The notes below the pieces were generated by a model that ran no database searches, was not told where the DNA came from, and saw only the letters and a program-made list of their open reading frames with translations. DNA of 64,000 bases, from NCBI RefSeq assembly GCF_026015625.1, contig NZ_JAPDVG010000001.1, forward strand, positions 3,400,501-3,464,500, read 5' to 3'. The position numbers and the translations under genes were made by a program. Positions 9,217 to 17,550 of this stretch are shown piece after piece. The stretch's first letter is position 1, and each line of letters starts with the position of its first letter. Source of the stretch: Segatella copri. GTDB taxonomy: Bacteria > Bacteroidota > Bacteroidia > Bacteroidales > Bacteroidaceae.

Positions 9217-9275
9217 TTCCCTTTATCGTAAAAGTTCTTACCTTTGCACCATATAATTTTAAAAGCAACGCAATT

Positions 9276-9686
9276 ATGAGAGCAACAGAACGTTATGAGA
9301 GGGCATGGAATGCCTTCCAGATTCATTTGAATCATAATCCAAAAGCCAGTTTGATTCCTTTTTTAAAGGAACGGCATGTAAACCATCGCTCGATGCATAG
9401 ATGGATGTCAGAGAAAGGTTATTCTGTTAGGTTAGCCAAACAACAGATTCGTCTGCTTCAGGCCGAAGCCCGTAAGGAATGTTCCGAAGCAACAGCCAAG
9501 GACACTGGGATGATGTTCCTTCCCATAGAAATGCCATCCGATTCCGTCTGCCCGGAAAATTATCTTTTCGGCATAACCTTAACCTTTCCCAATGGAACGA
9601 TAGTCACCATCAAGAAAGGTAGTGCCAAATCAGTCATGCATCTGATGAAACTTTACGAGAAGGAGGACTTGCTATGTTTGGATTAA
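9276..9686 (+). CDS. tnpA: IS66 accessory protein TnpA
   Basis: The 136-residue product reads from ATG 9276. An in-frame ATG further upstream would start outside the element, in the interrupted promoter region, and is not used. The N-terminal half is a small helical DNA-binding region (FLKERHVNHRSMHRWMSEKGYS). The C-terminal half (YLFGITLTFPNGTIVTIKKGSA) is typical of IS66 TnpA. TACCTTTG at 9239-9246 gives a -7 box with a leader of about 30 bases. The stop overlaps the start of tnpB by 13 bases, indicating translational coupling. Confidence 0.85.
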   Translation: MRATERYERAWNAFQIHLNHNPKASLIPFLKERHVNHRSMHRWMSEKGYSVRLAKQQIRLLQAEARKECSEATAKDTGMMFLPIEMPSDSVCPENYLFGITLTFPNGTIVTIKKGSAKSVMHLMKLYEKEDLLCLD

Positions 9687-10021
9687 ACGAAAACACCCAG
9701 TATTACGTCTGCCAGCGATATGTCCGAATGAACATGGGCATAAATGGCCTGTACCAGATTGTGAGGACGGAGATGGAGCTGCCGCCACTCGGTGGTGCCG
9801 TCTTCATCTTCTTCTCAAAGAATCGCCAGCAGGTAAAAATGCTAAAATGGGATGGCGACGGTTTCTTGCTGTATCAGAAGCGACTGGAGCGAGGAACCTT
9901 TGAATTACCATTCTTTGATCCCCAAAGCAAACAATGCAAAATGCCGTACAAGACGCTATCTGCCATCATGAGCGGAATTTGCCTGAAAAGTATGAGATAT
10001 AGGAAACGGCTTAATCTATAG
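9674..10021 (+). CDS. tnpB: IS66 accessory protein TnpB
   Basis: The 115-residue protein contains the IS66 Orf2 signature region (MNMGINGLYQIV, then PLGGAVFIFFSKNRQQVKMLKWDGDGF, then YQKRLERGTFELPF). TnpB is required with TnpA and TnpC for transposition of IS66 elements, but its biochemical role is not settled. The start overlaps tnpA by 13 bases. Confidence 0.95.
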   Translation: MFGLNENTQYYVCQRYVRMNMGINGLYQIVRTEMELPPLGGAVFIFFSKNRQQVKMLKWDGDGFLLYQKRLERGTFELPFFDPQSKQCKMPYKTLSAIMSGICLKSMRYRKRLNL

Positions 10022-10121
10022 GCGCATAAGATTATATTTAATGAACTGTGTATCAACAAGATAGAAAAATAAATATCTAAAAATCCTTGCATATCTCGAT
10101 ATTTTTTCGTACCTTTGCACT

Positions 10122-11702
10122 ATGAAAAAGGACGAAATTATAGTACTTTTAAAGGAACAGCTTCAGCTTGCAAACGAACAGCTTCAGCAAGCTAATGCTA
10201 CGGTGAGTTCGTTGACTACACAGGTCAACGAACTCATTGAACGTATAAAGTCATTAGAAGAATTACTCGTCCAGAAAGGAATCGCCATTGACAAAGCGAA
10301 TCGTCAGAACAAGGCACTCGGCAAGCTCGTTTCAGGCAAGAAGTCCGAACGTCAGGAAAAGAATCCACAAGACTCGATGACCCAGGAGGAATTTGACAAG
10401 AAGAAAGAAGAGCAGGCCGAAAAGAGAAAGGCACGCAAAAACAACGGAGCCAAGCGTGACATGCATTACGAGATGAAAGAGGTGCATGTTACGATAGATC
10501 CTGTCATGGATGCAGAGTTTTTGAAGACGTTGCGTCTCTTCGGAACTCGTACCTGTATACGTTACAGCATGGAACCCATCAAATTCATCAAGACCGTGTA
10601 TCACATCAACACTTATACTGATGGAAGTATCATGTATCCGGGGAAAACTCCGCCGGCTCTGTTGTTGAATTCTTCCTATTCACCTTCCTTTGCAGCAGGA
10701 CTCCTGCAGATGCGATACATCTATTCCATGCCGGTAGAGCGAATCATCAAATACTTTGCCGACAATGGGTTTACGTTAAGGAAAGCCACGGCAAACAAAC
10801 TGATTGCCAGAAGTGCCGATGTACTGGAAAACTTCTATAAGGCTATCTGCCAAGTAGTGTTGCAGCAGGATTATGTCTCGGCAGACGAGACATACCATAA
10901 AGTGCTGTTAGCCAAGACAAAGCCTACGGACAAGGGTTCGAAGAAAGGCTACTTCTGGGCTGTAAGTGCGCCTAAACTGGGACTTGTCTTCTTCGTATAT
11001 GAGGATGGATCACGCTCTGAGCAGGTCATACTTAACATATTCTCTGATTATAAAGGTACCATACAGAGTGATGCATATGCTCCTTACCGGAAACTGGAGT
11101 CGGATGCTTATCCTGACATTATGAGAATCGCCTGCCTGCAGCATGTCAAGAGAGATTTCATCGACTGCGGCAAGGAAGACAAGGATGCTCAGGAGGTCGT
11201 AGATATCCTCAACAGATTTTATCGAGAAGACAAAAAACATAAGGTTGGGGTAAATGGATGGACCGTTGAAGACCATCTAGCCTATCGGCAGTCATATGCA
11301 CCGGACATTTTGCAGGATTTATTGGAGAAACTGGAGGAAATATCTTCCAGGAAAGATTTGCTGCCCAAGTCTACCTTGGCGCAGGCGGTCGGCTATGCCC
11401 TTAATGAATATAATGCCATTTGTGACATCTTCAAAAGAGGTGATACGGCTCTCGATAACAACTACATTGAGAGAATCCAGAGGTACATATCACTATCAAG
11501 AAGAAACTCAATGTTCTTTGGTTCGCACGAAGGAGCAAGCCGGGCGGCTATCCTATATTCTATCGCAATCTCATGCAGGCTGAATGGCATTAATCTGTTT
11601 GAATACATATGCGACGTAATAGAAAAGACTGTAGAATGGCAACCCAATACCCCATTAGAAAAATATAGAGACTTACTTCCTGACCGATGGAAAAAGCAGT
11701 AA
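10122..11702 (+). CDS. tnpC: IS66 transposase TnpC
   Basis: The 526-residue DDE transposase starts with a coiled coil of Gln/Leu-rich heptads (about residues 5-60), followed by a basic linker (KKKEEQAEKRKARKNNGAK). The catalytic core is typical of IS66: YVSADETYHKVL, then IQSDAYAPYRKL and CLQHVKRDF. The C-terminal part has GDTALDNNYIERIQRYISLSRRNSMFFGSHEGA. TACCTTTG at 10110-10117 ends only four bases before the ATG, so a transcript from it would be nearly leaderless. The stop codon lies within the 5' arm of the terminator stem. Confidence 0.97.
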   Translation: MKKDEIIVLLKEQLQLANEQLQQANATVSSLTTQVNELIERIKSLEELLVQKGIAIDKANRQNKALGKLVSGKKSERQEKNPQDSMTQEEFDKKKEEQAEKRKARKNNGAKRDMHYEMKEVHVTIDPVMDAEFLKTLRLFGTRTCIRYSMEPIKFIKTVYHINTYTDGSIMYPGKTPPALLLNSSYSPSFAAGLLQMRYIYSMPVERIIKYFADNGFTLRKATANKLIARSADVLENFYKAICQVVLQQDYVSADETYHKVLLAKTKPTDKGSKKGYFWAVSAPKLGLVFFVYEDGSRSEQVILNIFSDYKGTIQSDAYAPYRKLESDAYPDIMRIACLQHVKRDFIDCGKEDKDAQEVVDILNRFYREDKKHKVGVNGWTVEDHLAYRQSYAPDILQDLLEKLEEISSRKDLLPKSTLAQAVGYALNEYNAICDIFKRGDTALDNNYIERIQRYISLSRRNSMFFGSHEGASRAAILYSIAISCRLNGINLFEYICDVIEKTVEWQPNTPLEKYRDLLPDRWKKQ

Positions 11703-11738
11703 CAGCATTTGTTTAATCAGCTGTTACTGCTTTTTTTT
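11695..11738 (+). terminator. Terminator at the end of tnpC
   Basis: A perfect 12-bp stem (AGCAGTAACAGC, 11695-11706, with 11720-11731) encloses a 13-base loop and is followed by a run of T. It overlaps the tnpC stop codon and lies inside the IS. Confidence 0.9.
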
Positions 11739-11748
11739 GAATTATGCA

Positions 11749-11780
11749 AGGTATAAACGCGGAGCCGCTTACATTTTTAA
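11749..11780. repeat. IS66 right end: terminal inverted repeat and target duplication
   Basis: Bases 11749-11772 are the exact inverted copy of 9193-9216. They are followed by the second ATTTTTAA (11773-11780). Confidence 0.95.
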
Positions 11781-12009
11781 TCACTGAAAAATACTGAAAA
11801 ATGCCATTTTTAGCAAAATAGTACACTGATTTATGCTTAAAATCGTTAAAGTTGCACGATTTTCTGATATTTGAACAAGGATTTCTGATATAATTTGTAA
11901 TTTTGCAGCCGGAATCAATAGTTCCCTAAAAAAAATGACAATTTCCTAGAAAAAGAGCCGTTTGACTTACGAAAGTAAAAATAAGATTTAAGAAAATAAC
12001 CAATGCGAA
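11781..12009 (+). promoter_or_regulatory. Upstream region of the LuxR-type regulator
   Basis: There is no gene here. TAATTTTG at 11898-11905 is a candidate -7 box. GAAAGTAAA at 11971-11979 is the inverse of the TTTACTTTC repeats on the fimbrial side. Without the IS66 the two divergent genes would share roughly 500 bp of control region. Confidence 0.5.
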
Positions 12010-13017
12010 ATGAAACTGAAGAATGACATTGTAAACCTGATTGTGAGGGTTGAGCATCATTTATGCCCTCAATATTGTGGTGTGGTAGACCGCCGACGCA
12101 TTATCGCCTTTCTACTTCTGACGATAAGCGAGCTGGTTATCATACCTTATCATATTATGCTCTTTCTGCTGGTGAAAGAACCTTATGGTTTAAGCCTCTG
12201 TGGCTTGCATACATTCGTGTTCTGCATCCTGCAGTTCCTGATTTGGAAACGGAAGATTGCTTTCGTGAAAGGTATTTCTTCTCTTTACCTTCTGATGTTC
12301 GCCAAACTGGCTCTTGATAGCGTATTTTGCATCAATTTCGGTTTGGCTAATGATAATTTGAGCGTTATCAGCAACCTGTTTGTCGTCTTTATCCTGGCTA
12401 TTACAGCGTTAAGCCAAGCTTTGTATAAGACTTGTACCATCATCACGGTGGGTATGATACCGATGTTGCTGATATACCTGTTCAGCATTCCGCTTATGTC
12501 AGTTCTGTTCAGTCTGAAGACTATTTTCCTGGGTTTCATGATGCTGGTTTATGTGGCAGTATATAATATGAGTATTGTAACCAAGGGGTTACGCCAGCCG
12601 AAACGGATGGCTCGGGTTGAAAACAAGGCGTTGAATATGCTTGCCGATTTGAAGGATAATCAACCGGAAGCAGCAGAAAGCCTGATGAAGCGTCTGACTC
12701 CTGATGTCCGGGAGAAGATTATTACCCATGCTTCTGAACATCTGTTTAATGAAGAATTGAATAGAGTGGCATGGGATCAGGTTTGTGATGGGCTTACCTT
12801 CAGCGAAAAGGAAATATGCAAGCTGATTCTTCAGGGGCGTACTTTAAAGGAAATTTGTGCAGAACTCAATAAGAGTGAATCAAATATCACCAGCCAGCGT
12901 TGCCATATTCGCAAAAAGTTGAATATGGACCGTCGCGATGATTTGAGGAGAACCTTGGAAGTAAGGTTCTATGATGCGCAGAAACAAGTAAAAAAGTCAG
13001 AAGCCGAGAACTCCTGA
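12010..13017 (+). CDS. Membrane-bound LuxR-type (GerE-like HTH) regulator
   Basis: The 335-residue protein has an N-terminal membrane domain with about six hydrophobic segments (roughly residues 28-185). A short linker follows, then a C-terminal helix-turn-helix (about 265-325). The latter contains LTFSEKEICKLILQGRTLKEICAELNKS and NITSQRCHIRKKLNM, matching the LuxR/GerE pattern. It has no receiver domain, so it may sense a membrane or envelope signal directly. The gene is divergent from the fimbrial operon and, before the IS66 insertion, adjoined its promoter. It is therefore the likely operon regulator, though this is inference. The stop is 29 bases before the convergent nnr stop. Confidence 0.75.
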   Translation: MKLKNDIVNLIVRVEHHLCPQYCGVVDRRRIIAFLLLTISELVIIPYHIMLFLLVKEPYGLSLCGLHTFVFCILQFLIWKRKIAFVKGISSLYLLMFAKLALDSVFCINFGLANDNLSVISNLFVVFILAITALSQALYKTCTIITVGMIPMLLIYLFSIPLMSVLFSLKTIFLGFMMLVYVAVYNMSIVTKGLRQPKRMARVENKALNMLADLKDNQPEAAESLMKRLTPDVREKIITHASEHLFNEELNRVAWDQVCDGLTFSEKEICKLILQGRTLKEICAELNKSESNITSQRCHIRKKLNMDRRDDLRRTLEVRFYDAQKQVKKSEAENS

Positions 13018-13046
13018 CTTTTATGGATATTCTTATTTCTTGATCA

Positions 13047-14561
13047 TTATTCTTCCAATCTGAGGAATGCTTTCGGAAGATACTGGATAATGTCGCTGGC
13101 GATGAGGCTCTCTTTGCCCAGATCTTTAGCAGCAAGATCGCCAGCCAGACCATGAAGATGCATACCCAGTCGACAGGCATCTTCCTGTTTGTATCCTCTT
13201 GCCAGAAGACCGGTGATGATACCTGTCAGCACATCACCGCTGCCTGCTGTAGCCATACCGCTGTTGCCCGTACTGCAGAAGTCAATCTTTCCGTCAGGGT
13301 GGCAGAGTGCAGAATAATGTCCCTTTAATATAATGTATGCCTGGAGGCGTTCTGCCAGTTCGCTTGCCTTCATCAGTCTTTCGGTACAGCTGCTGCTCGC
13401 ATTGCCGGCAAGCCGGTCGAACTCCTTCGGATGAGGTGTCATGATGATATTCTTAGGCAACTGCTGCATCCACGCCCTGTGGCTGGAAAGAATATTGAGC
13501 GCATCGGCATCAATGACGAGCGGACAGGTAGCACGGCGCAGTTGGGCGATGAGGGCGATGGCTGTTGTCTCGTTCTGTCCCAATCCGGGACCTACGCCCA
13601 GCGCATCGAACATCTCTGTATCTACCGGTTCGCTGAATATGGTTTCTTCAGCATCCATCTGCAGTACCGCTTCAGGTACCGAAATCTGCATGATTTCATA
13701 ATTCCGTTTTGGGGTATGGGCTGTAACCTTGCCCGCACCTGTTCTCAGACAAGCCTTGGTGGCTAATACCGAAGCGCCGCTCATGCCGTAACTTCCCGCT
13801 ATGAGCAGCGCATTACCCATGCTGCCTTTATGGGCAAAGTCGCTGCGCGATTTCAGGAGCGGACGGATGTCGTTCTCTTCGAGTATGCGGCACCGGCACT
13901 CCGTATTCTGGATGAATTCCTGGGAAAGTCGGATGTCGAGAACGCGCAGTCTGCCCAGGTACTGCTGGTTATCCGCCATCAGCATCGACAGTTTCTTCTG
14001 CTGCAGGGTAAGGGTCAGAGTGGCACGGATGATGTTGGCATGGATATTATAGGAATTGTCCTCGGTCATCAGTCCCGAAGGGATATCGATGCTTACTACC
14101 TTGGCAGGACTCTGGTTGATATATTTCACCATCGCGGCGAATCCGCCAGCCAATGGTTTGTTGAGTCCGCTTCCAAAGAGTCCGTCCACCACCAGCGTTT
14201 CTGCATTCAGTTTGGGAGGGTCCAGGTTGGTGGTTATCTCAGTAAATTTCACTCTCTTTGCATCCAGCAGACGCTTCCTGTTGGCAAGACAGTCTGCCGA
14301 CAGTTTATTCTGTACATTAAAGAGGTATACACTTACATCATATCCATCCTCGCTGAGCATTCTCGCCACAGCAAGCGCATCGCCGCCGTTATTTCCCGGA
14401 CCGGCGAAAACGACCACTGGAGTGCGGTTAGACCATTCCTCTTCTATGGCACGTGTCAGCGCTTTGGCTGCACGTTCCATCAGGTTGAGCGAACTGATAG
14501 GTTCGTGCTCAATGGTATATTTATCTAACTCATGAATCTGAGCGCTTGTGAAAATCTTCAT
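13047..14561 (-). CDS. nnr: Bifunctional NAD(P)HX epimerase / ADP-dependent dehydratase
   Basis: The 504-residue fusion repairs hydrated NAD(P)H. The N-terminal YjeF_N domain (about 1-215) has the nucleotide loop FAGPGNNGGDALAVARML and the catalytic-region Asp in VVDGLFGSGLNKPL. The C-terminal ribokinase-like dehydratase domain (about 225-500) shows DALGVGPGLGQNE, LVIDADALNIL, TPHPKEF and NSGMATAGSGDVLTGI, the last being the phosphate-binding signature. The length and two-domain order are normal for bacterial Nnr. It is a monocistronic cytosolic housekeeping gene, divergent from hpt. Confidence 0.95.
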   Translation of the reverse strand: MKIFTSAQIHELDKYTIEHEPISSLNLMERAAKALTRAIEEEWSNRTPVVVFAGPGNNGGDALAVARMLSEDGYDVSVYLFNVQNKLSADCLANRKRLLDAKRVKFTEITTNLDPPKLNAETLVVDGLFGSGLNKPLAGGFAAMVKYINQSPAKVVSIDIPSGLMTEDNSYNIHANIIRATLTLTLQQKKLSMLMADNQQYLGRLRVLDIRLSQEFIQNTECRCRILEENDIRPLLKSRSDFAHKGSMGNALLIAGSYGMSGASVLATKACLRTGAGKVTAHTPKRNYEIMQISVPEAVLQMDAEETIFSEPVDTEMFDALGVGPGLGQNETTAIALIAQLRRATCPLVIDADALNILSSHRAWMQQLPKNIIMTPHPKEFDRLAGNASSSCTERLMKASELAERLQAYIILKGHYSALCHPDGKIDFCSTGNSGMATAGSGDVLTGIITGLLARGYKQEDACRLGMHLHGLAGDLAAKDLGKESLIASDIIQYLPKAFLRLEE

Positions 14562-14693
14562 ATTATCTGATAATCTTAGTATTATCTGCGCGAACTGTCG
14601 TGATAATTTGTCAACTCATGCAGATAAACGGTTATTTTCATGCAAAAGTACAAAAAATAGTTGATGAAAGCACGAAGTTTCATGTTTTTTTCG

Positions 14694-14701
14694 TAATTTT
14701 G
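14694..14701 (+). promoter_or_regulatory. Candidate -7 box of hpt
   Basis: TAATTTTG matches TAnnTTTG and lies 26 bases before the hpt ATG. Confidence 0.55.
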
Positions 14702-14727
14702 CAGAAAATATTATTATAGAACAGACT

Positions 14728-15267
14728 ATGAGCATAGTAAAGATCAAGGATAAAAGCTTCAAGACATCGATTCCTGAGGCTGAGATTCTGAAGAAAGTAC
14801 AGGTCGTAGCAGACCGTCTGAACAAGGATTATGCAGGCAAGAAACCTGTCTTCCTGGCAGTATTGAACGGCGCATTTATCTTTGCAGCCGACTTGATGCG
14901 AATGATTACCGTGCCAAGCGAGATTTCATTCGTGAAGTATGCTTCTTACGAGGGTACCTCCTCTACGGGCAGCATGAAGACCCTGATGGGTTTGAACCAG
15001 GATTTGGCAGGCCGCCACGTGGTTATCGTAGAGGACATCGTAGATTCCGGTTTCACCATGGCTCACATGATTGAAGACCTGAAGAAGAAAAATCCTGCCA
15101 GCATCGAAATTTGTTCGCTCCTCGTGAAACCAGGCAACTTGAAGGTTGATCTTGATATCAACTATGCTGTTATGGAAATCCCTAACGATTTCATCGTGGG
15201 ATATGGATTGGATTATGACCAAGAAGGCAGAAACCTCCGCGACATCTACACCATTGTAGAAGAATAG
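14728..15267 (+). CDS. hpt: Hypoxanthine phosphoribosyltransferase
   Basis: The 179-residue enzyme salvages hypoxanthine (and guanine) to IMP/GMP using PRPP. The PRPP-binding loop VVIVEDIVDSGFTM (about residues 98-111) carries the paired acidic residues. VLNGAFIFAADLMR provides the N-terminal substrate loop. NDFIVGYGLDYDQEGRNLRDIYTI is the conserved C-terminal purine-binding and flexible region. Size is typical. It is followed after 10 bases by two very small membrane protein genes and then adk, so a nucleotide-metabolism transcript is plausible. Confidence 0.95.
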   Translation: MSIVKIKDKSFKTSIPEAEILKKVQVVADRLNKDYAGKKPVFLAVLNGAFIFAADLMRMITVPSEISFVKYASYEGTSSTGSMKTLMGLNQDLAGRHVVIVEDIVDSGFTMAHMIEDLKKKNPASIEICSLLVKPGNLKVDLDINYAVMEIPNDFIVGYGLDYDQEGRNLRDIYTIVEE

Positions 15268-15277
15268 GGGGTGAAGC

Positions 15278-15520
15278 ATGTGGGAGAAACTGAGTGATTA
15301 TTTTCTTGATATCTCCAAATATCTTATAACAGCTACGTTTATTACGACTTTTGTTGGAGATATGGGGGAAGAACTGCATTGGCTTATTTATCTGGTCAGT
15401 TTTATCTTGGCAGCGGGACTTTTCGGGTTCGCTCTGTATTTTGATAAGAAAGGTAAGAAAGAAAAAGAAGCAAAGCGTAAAAAATATAATAAGTTTAATA
15501 ATAAAAATAGGAGGATGTAA
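15278..15520 (+). CDS. Small membrane protein (DUF6722-like)
   Basis: The 80-residue protein has two hydrophobic segments (about residues 10-30 and 36-55) and a strongly basic, Lys-rich tail (KKGKKEKEAKRKKYNKF). It looks like the small DUF6722-type proteins of Bacteroidota, for which no function is known. It starts 10 bases after hpt and ends two bases before another small membrane gene, so the three are probably co-transcribed. Confidence 0.7.
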   Translation: MWEKLSDYFLDISKYLITATFITTFVGDMGEELHWLIYLVSFILAAGLFGFALYFDKKGKKEKEAKRKKYNKFNNKNRRM

Positions 15521-15522
15521 GT

Positions 15523-15624
15523 ATGAACACTTTAATTTTTTTAGGCATGTTTGCCGTTTTCTTTGGTGTTACTATTGCTATACTTTTGTCTCCTTGGGGA
15601 CAGAAATGGATGAATGAATATTAG
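15523..15624 (+). CDS. 33-residue single-span membrane protein
   Basis: ATG 15523 to TAG 15622-15624 encodes a protein with one transmembrane segment (LIFLGMFAVFFGVTIAILL) and a short tail SPWGQKWMNEY. A strong Shine-Dalgarno AGGAGG at 15509-15514 is well placed 8 bases before the ATG, which supports translation despite the small size. It forms a tandem with the preceding 80-residue membrane protein. Function is unknown. The pair might form a small membrane complex, but that is only a guess from adjacency. Confidence 0.6.
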   Translation: MNTLIFLGMFAVFFGVTIAILLSPWGQKWMNEY

Positions 15625-15668
15625 TTTCTGACACAACATAAATATTTTATATATATATTAAGGTAAAA

Positions 15669-16241
15669 ATGAAAAATATCGTAATTTTCGGCGCTCCAGG
15701 TGCAGGTAAAGGCACACAGAGCGACAAGATGATCGAGAAGTATGGTCTCGGTCACATTTCTACAGGTGACGTACTTCGTAACGAAATCAAGAACGGTACA
15801 GAACTTGGTAAGACAGCTAAGGGTTATATCGACAATGGTCAGTTGATTCCAGACGAGTTGATGATTGACATCCTCGCAGGTGTATACGATAGCTTCGGTA
15901 AGGATCACGCTGGTGTAATCTTCGATGGTTTCCCACGTACCACTCCACAGGCTGAGGCTCTGAAGAAGATGCTTTCTGAGCGTGGTCATAAGATTGCTGC
16001 GATGATTGAGCTGGCTGTTCCTGAGGATGAGCTGATGGCTCGCCTGATTAACCGCGGTAAGGAAAGCGGCCGTTCTGATGATAACGAGGAGACTATCAAG
16101 AAGCGTCTCAATGTTTATCATACACAGACTGCTCCGCTCATCGACTGGTATGAGAAGGAAGGCATTCATCACCACATCGAGGGTCTCGGTACTGTAGATG
16201 AGATCTTCGCACGTGTTTGCAATGTAATCGACAATCTCTAA
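15669..16241 (+). CDS. adk: Adenylate kinase
   Basis: The 190-residue enzyme interconverts ATP+AMP and 2 ADP in the cytosol. The P-loop is GAPGAGKGT (about residues 8-16). The AMP-binding stretch is HISTGDVLRNEIK, and GFPRTTPQAEAL is the conserved adenylate kinase signature. The lid is short (RLINRGKESGRSDDNEETIKKRL) and lacks the four Cys of zinc-binding lids. AAGG lies ahead of the start. A heptad-repeat palindrome separates it from obgE. Confidence 0.97.
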   Translation: MKNIVIFGAPGAGKGTQSDKMIEKYGLGHISTGDVLRNEIKNGTELGKTAKGYIDNGQLIPDELMIDILAGVYDSFGKDHAGVIFDGFPRTTPQAEALKKMLSERGHKIAAMIELAVPEDELMARLINRGKESGRSDDNEETIKKRLNVYHTQTAPLIDWYEKEGIHHHIEGLGTVDEIFARVCNVIDNL

Positions 16242-16248
16242 TTGATAT

Positions 16249-16373
16249 AATGTTAAGTGTTAAATGTTAAATGTTAAGTTGGGCGTACGCCTTTCGGGGA
16301 AAACCTAGCCTGATGTTGACACGGAATATTCCTTTCGGGATAATTTAACACTTAACATTTAACATTTAACATT
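16249..16373. repeat. Heptad repeats in inverted arrangement between adk and obgE
   Basis: Four tandem copies of (A/G)TGTTAA at 16249-16277 face four copies of TTAACA(T/C) at 16345-16373. The arms can pair into a stem of about 28 bp with a few wobbles. The enclosed loop (about 67 bases) has two copies of CCTTTCGGG. The order of the variant heptad differs between the arms. It may end adk transcripts or be a mobile intergenic repeat. Confidence 0.7.
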
Positions 16374-16384
16374 ACAATATATAA

Positions 16385-17545
16385 ATGGCTGAATCCAATT
16401 TCGTAGACTACGTAAAGATACAATGCCGCTCTGGTAAGGGTGGCAAGGGCTCCATGCACCTGCGCCACGTAAAGTACCAGCCTAACGGCGGTCCTGACGG
16501 TGGCGACGGCGGACGTGGAGGAAGCATCTATCTCCGCGGCAACCATAACTACTGGACGTTGCTGCACCTCAAGTATCAGCGCCACTTCTTTGCCGAGCAT
16601 GGTGGAAATGGTGGCCGTGATAAGTGTCATGGAACCGATGGCAAGGATATTTATATCGATGTGCCTTGCGGTACCGTGGTATATAATGCCGAAACAGGCA
16701 AGTTTGTATGCGATGTGGCTTATGACGGGCAGGAAGTTCTGCTCCTCAAGGGCGGTCGTGGCGGATTGGGCAACTTCCAGTTCCGTACCTCTACCAACCA
16801 GGCTCCTCGCTATGCACAGCCGGGTGAACCTATGCAGGAGATGACCATCATCATGGAGCTCAAGCTCCTTGCCGATGTAGGTCTGGTAGGTTTCCCTAAT
16901 GCCGGTAAGTCAACTTTGCTGAGTGCCGTATCAAGTGCCCGTCCTAAGATTGCAAACTATCCGTTTACTACGCTCGAACCATCGCTGGGTATCGTAGATT
17001 ATCGCGATCACCAGAGTTTTGTCATGGCTGATATTCCTGGCATCATCGAGGGCGCGAGCGAAGGAAAAGGTTTGGGCTTGCGATTCCTCCGTCATATAGA
17101 GCGCAACTCTCTGCTGCTCTTCATGGTTCCGGGCGATACCGACGACATCAAGAAAGAATATGAAGTATTGCTGGGCGAACTGAAGAACTTCAATCCAGAG
17201 ATGCTCGACAAGCATCGCGTGCTGGCTATCACCAAGTGCGATCTGCTCGACGAAGAGCTGATTGAAATGCTCAAGGAAACTTTGCCTACCGATTTGCCGG
17301 TGGTCTTCATCTCCTCTGTTACCGGACAGGGTATCCAGGAACTGAAGGATGTGCTCTGGAAGGAACTCAATTCAGAGAGCAACAAACTTCAGGAGATTAC
17401 TGCCGAAGATACGCTTGTTCACCGTGACAAGGATATGTCTCGCTTCCAGCAGGAACTGGCTGCAGAGGGCGAGGATGTAGTAGAATATATTGATGAGGAT
17501 GAAATCGAGGATGTTGACGACCTCGATGATTTCGAATACGAATAA
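16385..17545 (+). CDS. obgE: Obg-family GTPase
   Basis: The 386-residue GTPase is associated with the 50S subunit and ribosome maturation. The N-terminal glycine-rich Obg fold spans about residues 1-158 ([18 protein letters not shown]). The G domain follows: G1 GFPNAGKST, switch and G3 region with [10 protein letters not shown] and DIPGIIEGA, then TKCD as G4. The C-terminus is an acidic tail ([20 protein letters not shown]) in place of the OCT domain of some Obg proteins. It is followed after five bases by pgeF. Confidence 0.97.
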   Translation: MAESNFVDYVKIQCRSGKGGKGSMHLRHVKYQPNGGPDGGDGGRGGSIYLRGNHNYWTLLHLKYQRHFFAEHGGNGGRDKCHGTDGKDIYIDVPCGTVVYNAETGKFVCDVAYDGQEVLLLKGGRGGLGNFQFRTSTNQAPRYAQPGEPMQEMTIIMELKLLADVGLVGFPNAGKSTLLSAVSSARPKIANYPFTTLEPSLGIVDYRDHQSFVMADIPGIIEGASEGKGLGLRFLRHIERNSLLLFMVPGDTDDIKKEYEVLLGELKNFNPEMLDKHRVLAITKCDLLDEELIEMLKETLPTDLPVVFISSVTGQGIQELKDVLWKELNSESNKLQEITAEDTLVHRDKDMSRFQQELAAEGEDVVEYIDEDEIEDVDDLDDFEYE

Positions 17546-17550
17546 ATGTT

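Larger units (their letters stand above)
9193..11772 (+). mobile_element. Complete IS66-family insertion sequence
   Basis: This 2580-bp element has perfect 24-bp terminal inverted repeats, an 8-bp target duplication and the three-gene IS66 layout (tnpA, tnpB, tnpC). All three frames are open, so it may be active. It lies between the fimbrial operon promoter and the divergently transcribed LuxR-type regulator. Perfect ends and duplications suggest a recent insertion. Confidence 0.95.

Noticed and set aside
13830..14528. Plus-strand frame of 232 codons opposite nnr
   Set aside because: It is antisense to a clearly conserved gene and has no domain or start signals of its own.
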